64,000 nt of DNA from DLKC01 sp002478885 (GTDB lineage: Bacteria; Bacteroidota; Bacteroidia; Chitinophagales; Chitinophagaceae): contig JAXLUI010000001.1 of NCBI GenBank assembly GCA_046329585.1, positions 62,001 through 126,000 on the forward strand, written 5' to 3'. The stretch's first letter is position 1, and each line of letters opens with the position of its first letter. The notes below the pieces were generated by a model that did not search any database, was not told the DNA's origin, and was given only the letters and a program-made list of their open reading frames with translations. This document shows positions 45,179 to 53,442 of this stretch, one piece after another. Position numbers and translations under genes: made by a program.

Positions 45179-45184
45179 ATTCAA

Positions 45185-45242
45185 TGGCCCGGCAGCACTA
45201 TAAATATTAAGCTTAGTTGCGTCGCACTCTTGTACTGCAACA
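45185..45242 (+). repeat. dispersed intergenic element, copy 20
   Basis: GGCCCGGCAGCACT, core GTTGCGTCGCACTCTTGTAC (45216-45235). Between the convergent permease and VOC genes. Confidence 0.85.
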
Positions 45243-45258
45243 AATAAGTTCAACTTTT

Positions 45259-45648
45259 TTACGCCGTTATTTCTATACGGTTTTCTTCGGGATCCAGCAC
45301 CACGCTTTCGTAATAACCATCGCCCGTTGTTCGTGGTTCGCCAACGACTGTATGGCCTGCGTTTCGCAGGTTTTCGGTAAGTTCATCCACAGCTTCTTTT
45401 GTTTTTACACAAAGTGCAAAATGAATAAGGCCTTTGTATTGTTTAATGATATTGTTTGCATTTTCAGGAATACCTTCCATTTGCATTAGTTCAAGCCTAG
45501 CGCCCTGCTCAAAGCTCAAAAAATAGGAAGCATATTTTTTAGCATGGTTATGATAGATGTTATTGGCCGTCGCGTTAAACCATTTGCAATAAAAAGCTTT
45601 CATCTCCTCAAGGTTGTTACACCAGATGGCTATATGTTCAATAAACAT
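45259..45648 (-). CDS. VOC family (glyoxalase/dioxygenase-like) protein
   Basis: 129 residues from the ATG that gives MFIEHIAIWCNNLEEMKAFY. A longer frame from 45792 would start in element copy 21 and adds 48 unrelated residues, so it is rejected. The two babbab repeats have the expected metal ligands: His in EHIAIW, Glu in RLELMQM, His in GLIHFALCV, Glu in ENRIEITA. This fits a glyoxalase I-like or fosfomycin-resistance-like fold; the substrate is unknown. It is a compact single-domain protein. Confidence 0.9.
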   Translation of the reverse strand: MFIEHIAIWCNNLEEMKAFYCKWFNATANNIYHNHAKKYASYFLSFEQGARLELMQMEGIPENANNIIKQYKGLIHFALCVKTKEAVDELTENLRNAGHTVVGEPRTTGDGYYESVVLDPEENRIEITA

Positions 45649-45741
45649 GTCGAAAAATTTGGCTGATAAAATGGTGAAAATAGTTATTGATTCATTAATA
45701 GAACGATTAATTAAGAAGTATTGCCGCCATGAAAATATTTG

Positions 45742-45799
45742 GCACAAGAGTGCGACGCAACGAAGTCTGATACCTGCACCGAAGCCGGGCAAAAAAAAC
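45742..45799 (-). repeat. dispersed intergenic element, copy 21
   Basis: GCACAAGAG core GTGCGACGCAAC (45750-45761), ending GAAGCCGGGCAAAAAAAA. Overlaps a terminator on its right. Confidence 0.85.
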
Positions 45800-45820
45800 C
45801 TTCCCGGTAAAGAGAAGGTT
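45791..45820 (-). terminator. terminator of the oxoamine synthase gene
   Basis: AACCTTC (45797-45803) pairs with GAAGGTT (45814-45820) around a 10-base loop; A-run at left is the U-tract on the minus strand. The U-tract is shared with the T-rich end of element copy 21. Confidence 0.65.
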
Positions 45821-45858
45821 TATGTTTACTTATAACCCTTTTTTTAAAATAGAGAATC

Positions 45859-47118
45859 TTATCTCGCTTCGGCCATATCGGGAATTGCTTCTACTTTATA
45901 TGCACCTGCATCCAGTTTTTGTTTAGTATCGGTGAATGCCTGCAAAGTGAGGTCAATGTCTTCATCTGTGTGGCCAGCAGTTGGAATAAGACGATAGATG
46001 ATATGACCTTTTGGAATGACAGGATAAACAACAATGCTACAGAAGATGCCATAATTTTCCCTTATGTCCTGCACCATTGCGGTGGCTTCTTCTACGCCGC
46101 CCTTCATGTAAACAGGGGTAACAGGTGAGTCGGTTTTTCCGATATCAAAACCTCTTTCTTTTAAACCCTGTTGCAGCCTTAAGGCGTTTGCCCAAAGTTT
46201 TTCTTTTAGTTCAGGCATGGTGCGTAACATGTCCAAACGTTTAAGGTTGCCAAGCACGATCGGCATTGGTAAGCTCTTTGCAAATATTTGTGAGCGGATG
46301 TTGTAACGGATGTAGTCGATGATTACTCTCGGGCCAGCCATGAAGGCGCCGATACTGGCCATGCTTTTTGCAAATGTGCTGAAATAAATATCGATCTCAT
46401 CCTGGCAACCTTGTTCTTCACCAGCTCCAGCGCCGGTTTTACCGAGTGTGCCAAATCCGTGAGCATCATCAACCAGCAAACGAAATTCGTATTTGCCCTT
46501 GAGTGCACATATCTCTTTTAATTTTCCTTGATCGCCCGCCATGCCGAAAACGCCTTCAGTTATTACAAGTATGCCACCGGTTCCTTGTTCGCTAATGAGT
46601 TTGGTTGCTCTGTGCATTTGCTTTTCAAAATCTTCAATGTCGTTATGTTTAAAAACATAGCGGTGCCCGGGGTGAAGGCGAAGGCCGTCGATAATACAAG
46701 CGTGAGCTTCAGCATCATAAACAATAATGTCGTGACGGCCACATAGTGTATCGATGGCGCTCATGATACCCTGGTAGCCATAATTAAGGAGAATAGCATC
46801 TTCTTTATTTTCAAACTTAGCCAGTTCGTCTTCCAGTTGTTCATGGTGGGTACTGTTTCCACTCATCATGCGTGCGCCCATCGGGTAAGCAAGCCCGTAT
46901 TGCGCAGAAGCGTCTGCGTCGATCTTGCGAACTTCAGGATGGTTGGCCAACCCGAGGTAGTTGTTAAGACTCCAAACAATCATTTCTTTTCCACGGAAAA
47001 TCATACGGCTGCCAATTTCACCTTCCAGCTTTGGAAATGCGTAATAACCATAAGCTCTTTCGCGGTGTTGTCCTATCGGGCCGTAATTTTTCACCAGGCG
47101 TTCAAAAATGTCTGCCAT
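45859..47118 (-). CDS. PLP-dependent alpha-oxoamine synthase (sphingolipid or sulfonolipid type)
   Basis: 419 residues, an AOS-family acyltransferase. SLNNYLGLANHPEV is the substrate-binding opening; DAEAHACIIDG (His139) contacts PLP; VDDAHGFGTLG (Asp217/218, His220) is the AOS signature; STFAKSMASIGAF gives the PLP lysine Lys251. The start region, YGYYAFPKLEGEIGSRMIF, is the Bacteroidota form. Members condense an acyl-CoA or acyl-ACP with serine (serine palmitoyltransferase), cysteate (capnine/sulfonolipid), glycine or alanine. In Bacteroidota both sphingolipid and sulfonolipid versions exist; the sequence alone does not tell which. Monocistronic. Confidence 0.88.
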   Translation of the reverse strand: MADIFERLVKNYGPIGQHRERAYGYYAFPKLEGEIGSRMIFRGKEMIVWSLNNYLGLANHPEVRKIDADASAQYGLAYPMGARMMSGNSTHHEQLEDELAKFENKEDAILLNYGYQGIMSAIDTLCGRHDIIVYDAEAHACIIDGLRLHPGHRYVFKHNDIEDFEKQMHRATKLISEQGTGGILVITEGVFGMAGDQGKLKEICALKGKYEFRLLVDDAHGFGTLGKTGAGAGEEQGCQDEIDIYFSTFAKSMASIGAFMAGPRVIIDYIRYNIRSQIFAKSLPMPIVLGNLKRLDMLRTMPELKEKLWANALRLQQGLKERGFDIGKTDSPVTPVYMKGGVEEATAMVQDIRENYGIFCSIVVYPVIPKGHIIYRLIPTAGHTDEDIDLTLQAFTDTKQKLDAGAYKVEAIPDMAEAR

Positions 47119-47434
47119 ACTATATCAATTTAAAATTTACAAAAACTGGTTAATAATAACAGGTGTTATTCAATGTTAGCAGCCGTACTTTTAAACACAG
47201 CCATAGCGTAATTTTTTTAAGAGTTGCGCCGGTATTCAGTGCTGGTTGATCAAGCGCTTGCCTGATAAAATTCCGGCAAAAATAAGAAAACAGTTTTACA
47301 GTTAACAGCCATGCCTTATAAAGGCTGAGCTTTTGGATTTTTTTATAAAAAATCATCTTTTCTTTATGCAGTGATGAATGTTTATCTTTAAAAAATTGGC
47401 AACTTGCCGGAGTTACTTTATAAAAATTTCAGCC

Positions 47435-49087
47435 ATGAATAAGGTTTCAGCAGTCGGGTCTTTATTGTTTTTTATCGTGTTTTCTTTTATGATTAATTCA
47501 AAACTTACGGCGCAATCATTGCCAAGGCCAAAACTGGTGGTGGGTATAGTTGTAGATCAAATGCGCTGGGATTATCTCTACCGCTTTTATGATAATTACA
47601 AACCCACCGGTGGGTTTAAGAGAATCCTTGGCGAGGGTTTCACCTGCGAAAACACACTGATACCTTACACACCTACCATTACAGCCGTAGGGCATACCTG
47701 TGTTTATACAGGCTCGGTGCCTGCGATTAGCGGCATCACGGGTAACGACTGGTTTGATAACAAAGCAGACAAAGGTTTTTACTGTGTGCAGGATGACAGC
47801 GTAGAAACTGTCGGCTCTACCTCAACCGCGGGGAAAATGAGCCCTAAAAATCTGTTGGTTACTACGGTAGGGGACGAGCTAAGGCTTGCAACCTCCTTTA
47901 ACAGCAAAGTTATTGGCGTTGCTATAAAAGATCGCGGAGCCATACTTCCCGCCGGTCATGGTGCAAGCGGTGCGTTCTGGTACGATCCAGCTTCGGGTAA
48001 TTTTGTTACAAGCACTTACTATATGACAGAACTACCTGATTGGGTAAAAGCTTTTAACAGCCGCAAACTGGTGGATTCGCTCTACCAGTCAGATTGGGGT
48101 TATTACCTTCCCAAAGAAGCTTATGCGAAAACCGGTTTACCAGATAATTTGCCATTTGAATATAAGCCCTTTGGCGCAGATCAGCCAATAATGCCTTACA
48201 AGCTGAAACAGTATGCCGGAAAAGACTTTAGCAAAATCTCCTTTACCCCGTTTGGCAATACGCTCACAGAACAAATGGCTGAAGCAGCCATCAACGGAGA
48301 AAATCTAGGCAAAAGCACCAATACGGATTTTCTTACAGTCAGCTTTTCTTCCACCGATTATATAGGGCATTCATTTGGTCCCGATTCATGGGAGCAAATG
48401 GATGACTTTGCCCGCCTCGACACGGAACTTGGAAAGTTGCTCGATTTTCTCGATGCCAAAGTTGGTAAGGGCCAGTACACAATATTCCTTACCGCCGATC
48501 ACGGAGTGGCTCATGTGCCGCTTTATAGCAAAGCACGCAAATTGCCAGGCGGCTCTTTTCTCGACAACGTGGTTTTTACAGATATGAATGCAAAGCTTAC
48601 TGCAAAATATGGCAAAGAAGATATAATCACAGGCATGTTCAACTACCAGGTTGTGCTTAATGAACACCTGATCGATTCTGCTGCCCTTCCCGAAAATGAG
48701 ATCGTAAAATGGATAATCACCTACCTTGAAAAACAGGATGCGATCGCACAGGCCGTGGACCTTCGTAACCTGTCGAATACAACGCTTAACTACAAACAAA
48801 AAGAAATGATCAGCAACGGCTATTTTCCACAGCGGTGCGGCCAAATTCAGATCATACTTAAACCCGGTTATGTTGAAGGCACGGGTGTAGGAACCTCTCA
48901 TGGTCTTTGGAACCCTTACGATGCGCATATTCCGTTATTGTGGTATGGCTGGGGAATAAAACACGGAAGCCTTAACCGGGAAACGTACATGACTGACATA
49001 GCTCCGACTGTAGCGGCATTGTTGCATATTCAAATGCCGAGCGGGACAGTAGGAAAAGTAATAGAAGACGTGATTAGCAAGAATTAA
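47435..49087 (+). CDS. PafA-like alkaline phosphatase family protein, secreted
   Basis: 550 residues from the ATG at 47435 (MNKVSAVGSLLFFIVF, signal peptide to LTAQ); an upstream start at 47378 is possible. The alkaline phosphatase core opens VVGIVVDQMRWDYLYRF with metal-binding Asp41. The nucleophile segment is LIPYTPTITAVGHT, with Thr81 or Thr83 as expected nucleophile, the PafA-type Thr rather than Ser. FLTADHGVAHVP holds further metal ligands and CNSTTDYIGH-like SSTDYIGHSFGPDS matches PafA. These enzymes hydrolyse phosphate monoesters in the periplasm, in part independently of phosphate supply. Complete length. Followed by a terminator inside the next convergent gene. Confidence 0.9.
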   Translation: MNKVSAVGSLLFFIVFSFMINSKLTAQSLPRPKLVVGIVVDQMRWDYLYRFYDNYKPTGGFKRILGEGFTCENTLIPYTPTITAVGHTCVYTGSVPAISGITGNDWFDNKADKGFYCVQDDSVETVGSTSTAGKMSPKNLLVTTVGDELRLATSFNSKVIGVAIKDRGAILPAGHGASGAFWYDPASGNFVTSTYYMTELPDWVKAFNSRKLVDSLYQSDWGYYLPKEAYAKTGLPDNLPFEYKPFGADQPIMPYKLKQYAGKDFSKISFTPFGNTLTEQMAEAAINGENLGKSTNTDFLTVSFSSTDYIGHSFGPDSWEQMDDFARLDTELGKLLDFLDAKVGKGQYTIFLTADHGVAHVPLYSKARKLPGGSFLDNVVFTDMNAKLTAKYGKEDIITGMFNYQVVLNEHLIDSAALPENEIVKWIITYLEKQDAIAQAVDLRNLSNTTLNYKQKEMISNGYFPQRCGQIQIILKPGYVEGTGVGTSHGLWNPYDAHIPLLWYGWGIKHGSLNRETYMTDIAPTVAALLHIQMPSGTVGKVIEDVISKN

Positions 49088-49095
49088 TATCGAAG

Positions 49096-49155
49096 ATTGG
49101 GTTCCGGCTGTGGTGCAAGTGGCATCGCCTGTTGTGTCACTCACTTCAGGGTTCT
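49096..49155 (+). repeat. dispersed intergenic element, copy 22 (GTGTCAC subtype)
   Basis: TTGGGTTCCGGCTGTGGTG, then GGCATCGCCT and core GTTGTGTCACTCACTTC (49131-49147). Confidence 0.85.
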
Positions 49156-49193
49156 GTGCATAGCCCTGCAAATCTGTTAAAATATCATTCAGG

Positions 49194-49226
49194 AACAAAG
49201 CCGGGTATTAAATCCCGGCTTTGTTT
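49194..49226 (+). terminator. plus-strand terminator overlapping the YpdA stop
   Basis: AAAGCCGGG and CCCGGCTTT form a 9-bp stem around TATTAAAT, then a T-run on the plus strand. The stop codon of the minus-strand gene (49208-49210) lies in the loop. Confidence 0.85.
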
Positions 49227-50191
49227 TTTTTCTTGGATATATGATCTACAATTTTCTCTGCGTGATCCCTCGAATTTTCAATAAACCACTTGTGTGTATC
49301 CATACCGCCACAAACCACACCAGCAAGGTAAAGGCCTTTATTGTTGGTCTCCATGGTATCAGGATTGTATTGGGGATAGAATTTGCCATCAGCTGAAAGT
49401 GCAATACCAAAGTCTTTAAGCATATTGAAGTTCGGCCTGTAACCCGTCATGGCAATCACAAAATCATTTGCAAAGGTTAATGGGCCATCGGGTGTTTGTA
49501 TATCTATCTCCCTTTCCCTGATTTCTAATAAGGTTGAGTTAAAATAAGCTTTTATACTTCCTTCTTCTATGCGGTTAATAATATCGGGCCTCACCCAATA
49601 TTTCACTCTTTCACCTATTTGTGGCTCCATCACTACCATGGTAACATCAGCACCTTTGCGCCATGTTTCCAAAGCTGCGTCGATCGCTGAATTCTGTGCG
49701 CCGATCACCACCACTTTTTGAAAAGCATAATAGTGCGGGTCTTTATAATAGTGTCTCACTTTCTCCAGGTCTTCACCGGGCACATTCAACATAACAGGAA
49801 TATCGTAAAAGCCAGTTGACACAACTATGTTTGACGCGGCATAAACATCTCTTGATGTGGTTACAACAAACTCTGCATCGCCTTTTTTTTCTATTTTATT
49901 AACAGCTTCAAATAAGCGGATATCAAGGCTGTAAATCTGTGTAACTCTACGGTAATATTCCAGTGCTTCGGAACGGTTCGGCTTGTTGTTAAGGCTCATA
50001 AAAGGAATACCGCCAATCTCAAGTCGTTCAGAAGTTGAAAAGAAAGTCATGTTGGAAGGGTAGTTGTACAAACTGTTCACCAGGCAGCCTTTCTCTACTA
50101 TTACAAAGCTTAAACCCGCTTTTTTTGCCGCAATGCCACATGCGAGGCCAATAGGCCCGCCACCAACAATCAATATATCATACTTGCTCAT
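49208..50191 (-). CDS. ypdA: YpdA family bacillithiol disulfide reductase-like flavoprotein
   Basis: 327 residues, cytoplasmic FAD/NAD(P)-dependent reductase. The FAD motif is ILIVGGGPIGLACGIAA; the NAD(P) motif is VVVIGAQNSAIDAALE; GYRPNFNML and GLYLAGVVCGGMDTHKWF close the two-domain fold. YpdA (Bdr) reduces oxidised bacillithiol using NADPH and lacks the CxxC pair of thioredoxin reductases, as seen here (CLVN has a single Cys). This suggests that the organism uses bacillithiol or a similar thiol. The neighbouring genes give no other support. The 3' end carries the terminator of the convergent gene. Confidence 0.88.
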   Translation of the reverse strand: MSKYDILIVGGGPIGLACGIAAKKAGLSFVIVEKGCLVNSLYNYPSNMTFFSTSERLEIGGIPFMSLNNKPNRSEALEYYRRVTQIYSLDIRLFEAVNKIEKKGDAEFVVTTSRDVYAASNIVVSTGFYDIPVMLNVPGEDLEKVRHYYKDPHYYAFQKVVVIGAQNSAIDAALETWRKGADVTMVVMEPQIGERVKYWVRPDIINRIEEGSIKAYFNSTLLEIREREIDIQTPDGPLTFANDFVIAMTGYRPNFNMLKDFGIALSADGKFYPQYNPDTMETNNKGLYLAGVVCGGMDTHKWFIENSRDHAEKIVDHISKKKNKAGI

Positions 50192-50272
50192 GCATGCAAA
50201 TTACACACGAAAGCTCAATATAATTTACTAATGTAAAATGAAAGCAAGCATTTGCTGCCATGAAAACGGGAA

Positions 50273-50325
50273 GTACAAGTGAGTGACACAACAGGTGATG
50301 CCAGTAGGTTTGCAGACGGCAGCAT
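50273..50325 (-). repeat. dispersed intergenic element, copy 23 (GTGTCAC subtype)
   Basis: GTACAA, core GTGAGTGACACAAC (50279-50292), then AGGTGATGCCAGTA. Between YpdA and the beta-barrel gene. Confidence 0.8.
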
Positions 50326-50330
50326 AATCA

Positions 50331-50924
50331 TTAGAAACTATAGCCGATGCCTGCCGCAATAACAGGTTTGTTGCCAAAATTTGTTTCCGCATTCCAGCAA
50401 AAATGTTTGCCACTTTTGTAGGTAAAACCAAGTGGGGTAAAGTTGAAAGCAAACGCTGTTTGATTGGTTGTGAGCACCTGGTCAGCAGCGCTCTCTGTTC
50501 TATGCACAAAGCCAAGTCCCATCCCGAGATCGGTATATAGTCTTACCCGTTCTGTGTGAATGAAATTGTAGTCTGCATGTGCAAGAAAGCTGTAGAATCC
50601 ATAATTATAGTGCGCAAACTTGTCGCCGGTTTCGTAATCATAAACCTCTTTTTCAAAACGGTCTGCGACGAAATCGGCACCATAAGAAAACTGTCGGTTT
50701 ACATGGTGCGCCCATGAAAAATAGGGAACGCCTTTATAGGTAGTTGTTGAACGCTGGCGCACCAAGCCGAGTGTTATAACAGGCGCGAAGAAATTATCAA
50801 CAAAATCACCGAGGTATTGTGGTGCCGTATAAAGACCGTAATTAACCGAGAACTGATTTTTATCCTGGGCGCTTGCCGAACTTAGACCGGTTAGAAGAAT
50901 GATTAGTAGAAACAGGTATTTCAC
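50331..50924 (-). CDS. small outer-membrane beta-barrel-like protein
   Basis: 197 residues with a signal peptide (cleavage near SASAQ). The mature part alternates aromatic and polar residues in strands (FSVNYGLYTAPQYLG, YFSWAHHVNRQFSYGADF, SFLAHADYNFIHTERVRLYTDLGMGLGF) and ends with an aromatic C-terminal residue (IGYSF), a typical outer-membrane beta-barrel signal. Eight strands are likely, as in OmpA/OmpX-type barrels, but no specific family is recognised. Function unknown; structural or small-molecule role. Confidence 0.8.
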   Translation of the reverse strand: MKYLFLLIILLTGLSSASAQDKNQFSVNYGLYTAPQYLGDFVDNFFAPVITLGLVRQRSTTTYKGVPYFSWAHHVNRQFSYGADFVADRFEKEVYDYETGDKFAHYNYGFYSFLAHADYNFIHTERVRLYTDLGMGLGFVHRTESAADQVLTTNQTAFAFNFTPLGFTYKSGKHFCWNAETNFGNKPVIAAGIGYSF

Positions 50925-50981
50925 GTCGGTGATTTTATTTTAAGACAGCGGCAAGTTCTCAAACGTTGCCTGAGCGGGCAT

Positions 50982-51017
50982 AAAAAAACCTGTAAATCTA
51001 TAAGGACTTACAGGTTT
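50982..51017 (-). terminator. terminator of icd
   Basis: AAACCTGTAA (50986-50995) pairs with TTACAGGTTT (51008-51017) around a 12-base loop; A-run at 50982-50988 is the U-tract on the minus strand. Confidence 0.85.
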
Positions 51018-51037
51018 ATATTTTTTCATTCAAGGCG

Positions 51038-52270
51038 TTACTTATTCAGTTTTGCTTTAAGGCCATTGTCCAAAGCATCGAGGAACTCTTCGGTATAGAG
51101 ATAGTGTTCCCCGTGATTTACCTTGTTACCGTAAATACAAACCGCAAGGTCCTTCGTCATTTTACCGCTTTCCACTGTTTCTACGCAAACAGTTTCGAGT
51201 GCATGACAGAAGTCGATCAATTCCTGGTTGCCATCCAATTTACCACGGAACTCAAGACCCCTTGTCCAAGCGAAGATGGATGCGATAGGATTGGTTGATG
51301 TCGGTTTTCCTTTTTGATGTTCGCGATAATGGCGCGTAACGGTACCATGTGCGGCCTCAGCTTCCATTACTTTGCCATCAGGGGTAACCAGTGTCGACGT
51401 CATTAAACCCAATGAGCCAAAACCTTGTGCAACTGTATCGCTTTGTACGTCACCATCGTAGTTCTTACAGGCCCACACAAAGTTGCCGTTCCATTTTAAC
51501 GCAGATGCAACCATGTCGTCGATTAAACGATGTTCGTAAGTAATACCTGCTTCTGCATATAAAGCTTTGAATTCATTCTGGTAAATCTCTTCAAAAATAT
51601 CTTTGAAGCGGCCGTCATATTTCTTGAGAATGGTATTCTTCGTGGAAAGATATAAAGGCCATTTCTTTTGCAGTGCAGTGTTGAAACAGCTGCGGGCAAA
51701 GCCTTTTATACTTTCATCAGTATTGTACATCGCCAATGCAACGCCATCACCTTTAAAATTGAATACTTCAAACTCCTGTTTTGTGCCATCTTCGCCTTCA
51801 AACTTTATGGTAAGCTTTCCTTTGCCTTTGGTTACAAAATCAGTTGCGCGATATTGGTCGCCGAATGCGTGACGTCCGATGCAGATCGGGGCTGTCCAGT
51901 TAGGCACAAGGCGGGGAACATTTTTGCAAACGATCGGTTCACGAAAAACGGTGCCATCAAGAATATTACGGATGGTGCCATTCGGGCTTTTCCACATTTG
52001 CTTGAGGTTAAACTCGGCCACTCGTGCCTCATCAGGGGTAATGGTGGCACATTTAATACCCACACCGCATTCTTTTATGGCATTTGCCGCATCAACTGTA
52101 ACCTGGTCATTTGTTTCATCGCGATATTCCATGCCAAGATCGTAATACTTTATATCAAGATCGAGATAGGGGAGAATCAGTTTTTCTTTGATAAACTTCC
52201 AGATGATGCGGGTCATTTCATCCCCGTCTAATTCCACCACCGGATTGGCAACTTTAATTTTCTGGCTCAT
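51038..52270 (-). CDS. icd: NADP-dependent isocitrate dehydrogenase, eukaryote-like type
   Basis: 410 residues. This converts isocitrate to 2-oxoglutarate with CO2 and NADPH, in the citric acid cycle. VVELDGDEMTRIIWKFIKEKL is the conserved start; IKCATITPDEARV and NGTIRNILDGTVFREPIVCKN are substrate-binding parts with the conserved Arg/Ser; IDDMVA and NYDGDVQSDTVAQGFGSLGLM carry the metal-binding Asp residues. The sequence fits the eukaryotic-like homodimeric type found also in Bacteroidota rather than the E. coli type. A TACTTTTG box at 52302-52309 is a good promoter. It has its own terminator. Confidence 0.97.
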   Translation of the reverse strand: MSQKIKVANPVVELDGDEMTRIIWKFIKEKLILPYLDLDIKYYDLGMEYRDETNDQVTVDAANAIKECGVGIKCATITPDEARVAEFNLKQMWKSPNGTIRNILDGTVFREPIVCKNVPRLVPNWTAPICIGRHAFGDQYRATDFVTKGKGKLTIKFEGEDGTKQEFEVFNFKGDGVALAMYNTDESIKGFARSCFNTALQKKWPLYLSTKNTILKKYDGRFKDIFEEIYQNEFKALYAEAGITYEHRLIDDMVASALKWNGNFVWACKNYDGDVQSDTVAQGFGSLGLMTSTLVTPDGKVMEAEAAHGTVTRHYREHQKGKPTSTNPIASIFAWTRGLEFRGKLDGNQELIDFCHALETVCVETVESGKMTKDLAVCIYGNKVNHGEHYLYTEEFLDALDNGLKAKLNK

Positions 52271-52301
52271 GCTCGTTGATTTTAGTTTCAGTAAAGAGTC
52301 G

Positions 52302-52309
52302 CAAAAGTA
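52302..52309 (-). promoter_or_regulatory. -7 box of icd
   Basis: TACTTTTG on the minus strand, an exact TAnnTTTG, 31 bp before the ATG. No convincing -33 box seen. Confidence 0.6.
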
Positions 52310-52387
52310 AATGTTTCAGTATTTTTTAAGGATAATTCGCCTGAATAATTTCCACGGTTGCCCTTAAAAGGAACAAACATTTGTAGA

Positions 52388-52440
52388 CCAGGCTGAGGAA
52401 ATACTATTGCGCTTTGGTTGTGTCACTCACTTGTACGCCA
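52388..52440 (+). repeat. dispersed intergenic element, copy 24 (GTGTCAC subtype)
   Basis: CAGGCTGAGG, then core GTTGTGTCACTCACTTGTAC (52417-52436). Upstream of icd and of the unknown gene. Otherwise 52271-52604 shows only the two promoter-like boxes. Confidence 0.75.
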
Positions 52441-52604
52441 GATTCTTTACGCAGCAAAACGGCAAATTACAACGGGGAAAATAATATCCGTCGTAGTAAA
52501 ACAGCTACAGTTATTCTGTGTTTTTTCCCGGCGTGATAATGAGTATTAATACTATTTTTTCCGGCATGCTGTTGTTGTTACTTTGACATGTAATCACCAA
52601 CAGG

Positions 52605-53276
52605 ATGTCAACTATTATTATCCATAACGCTAACCTCAAACCAGATAATCCGAAGGCCGACATTGTTGTGCCGGTGGAGACTGGAGATAATGTTCATGAA
52701 AAAGTAGCAGCGCTGGCACACTGCATTCAAAAACAAATAGAATGCATTGCGCCGGGTTGTTATAATGAGTTACATGTATTGTGCGACAATAGCCCCGAAG
52801 GGCTGCTACTCGGAACATTGATCAATGCCGGGAACATTGAAAGCATATTTCAGCCACTAAAATATAAGATAGGCAATATTCACATACTCTGTCGCAATGC
52901 GGCCAGCAACTATCAGCACGCCAACGATGGCATGTTGATGTGCCGCAGGCTGGCGCAGGCAACCTATGCAAACGTGAGAGCTTCGAATACCTGCAACTGC
53001 AAAACAGATGTTGTAACCTGGAGCCAGCGTGGACAAATAATAATGCTGGAACGTTATGATGAACAAATGCGACTCACGGAATCTTACGACCACCCGGGCA
53101 CATTGCTGCTGCATGAGTTTAAGACGTTGTGTAAAAAGACAAATGATCCAAGAACATCTCAAAAAGCTGCGCAAAAATCTTCACGGATAAGAACAGGCTA
53201 CTCCCGCCTCCTACACTTTATTCTTCCCCATACCTTTTTCTCCAGGCATGTTCCTCTGCATGCCAAAGCAAAATAA
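52605..53276 (+). CDS. hypothetical protein of unknown function
   Basis: 223 residues, no signal peptide or membrane segment. It starts MSTIIIHNANLKPDNPKADI; a cysteine-containing middle (CIQKQIECIAPGCYNELHVLCD, ILCRNAASNY, MLMCRRLAQATY) is followed by a charged tail ending HAKAK. The frame lies under a TACTTTG-type box at 52579 (26 bp before the ATG), codon use is like neighbours, and there is no competing gene on the other strand, so it is likely real. I do not recognise a family. The short peptide-like repeats LLLGTLINAGN and LLHEF suggest an alpha/beta fold, nothing more. Confidence 0.6.
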   Translation: MSTIIIHNANLKPDNPKADIVVPVETGDNVHEKVAALAHCIQKQIECIAPGCYNELHVLCDNSPEGLLLGTLINAGNIESIFQPLKYKIGNIHILCRNAASNYQHANDGMLMCRRLAQATYANVRASNTCNCKTDVVTWSQRGQIIMLERYDEQMRLTESYDHPGTLLLHEFKTLCKKTNDPRTSQKAAQKSSRIRTGYSRLLHFILPHTFFSRHVPLHAKAK

Positions 53277-53350
53277 TTGCTGACAATACCGCTACGGCTT
53301 GCTATTGAAACAACGTCCTTCCCGGAACGTAAACAACTTGTTATTGCTGA

Positions 53351-53400
53351 CCGGCGTGATGGTGCACAAGCGTGCGACGCAAGTAATGCCGACGGCGCAA
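53351..53400 (-). repeat. dispersed intergenic element, copy 25
   Basis: GTGCACAAGC, core GTGCGACGCAA (53372-53382), then GTAATGCCGACGGC. Between the unknown gene and the cbb3 locus. Confidence 0.7.
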
Positions 53401-53442
53401 GAGAAAACTGGTAACTACATTTGAATTCTACTGAATTGCCCG

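Noticed and set aside
45217..45489. Frame beginning MRRTLVLQQISS
   Set aside because: Starts in element copy 20 and runs antisense through the VOC gene; artefact.
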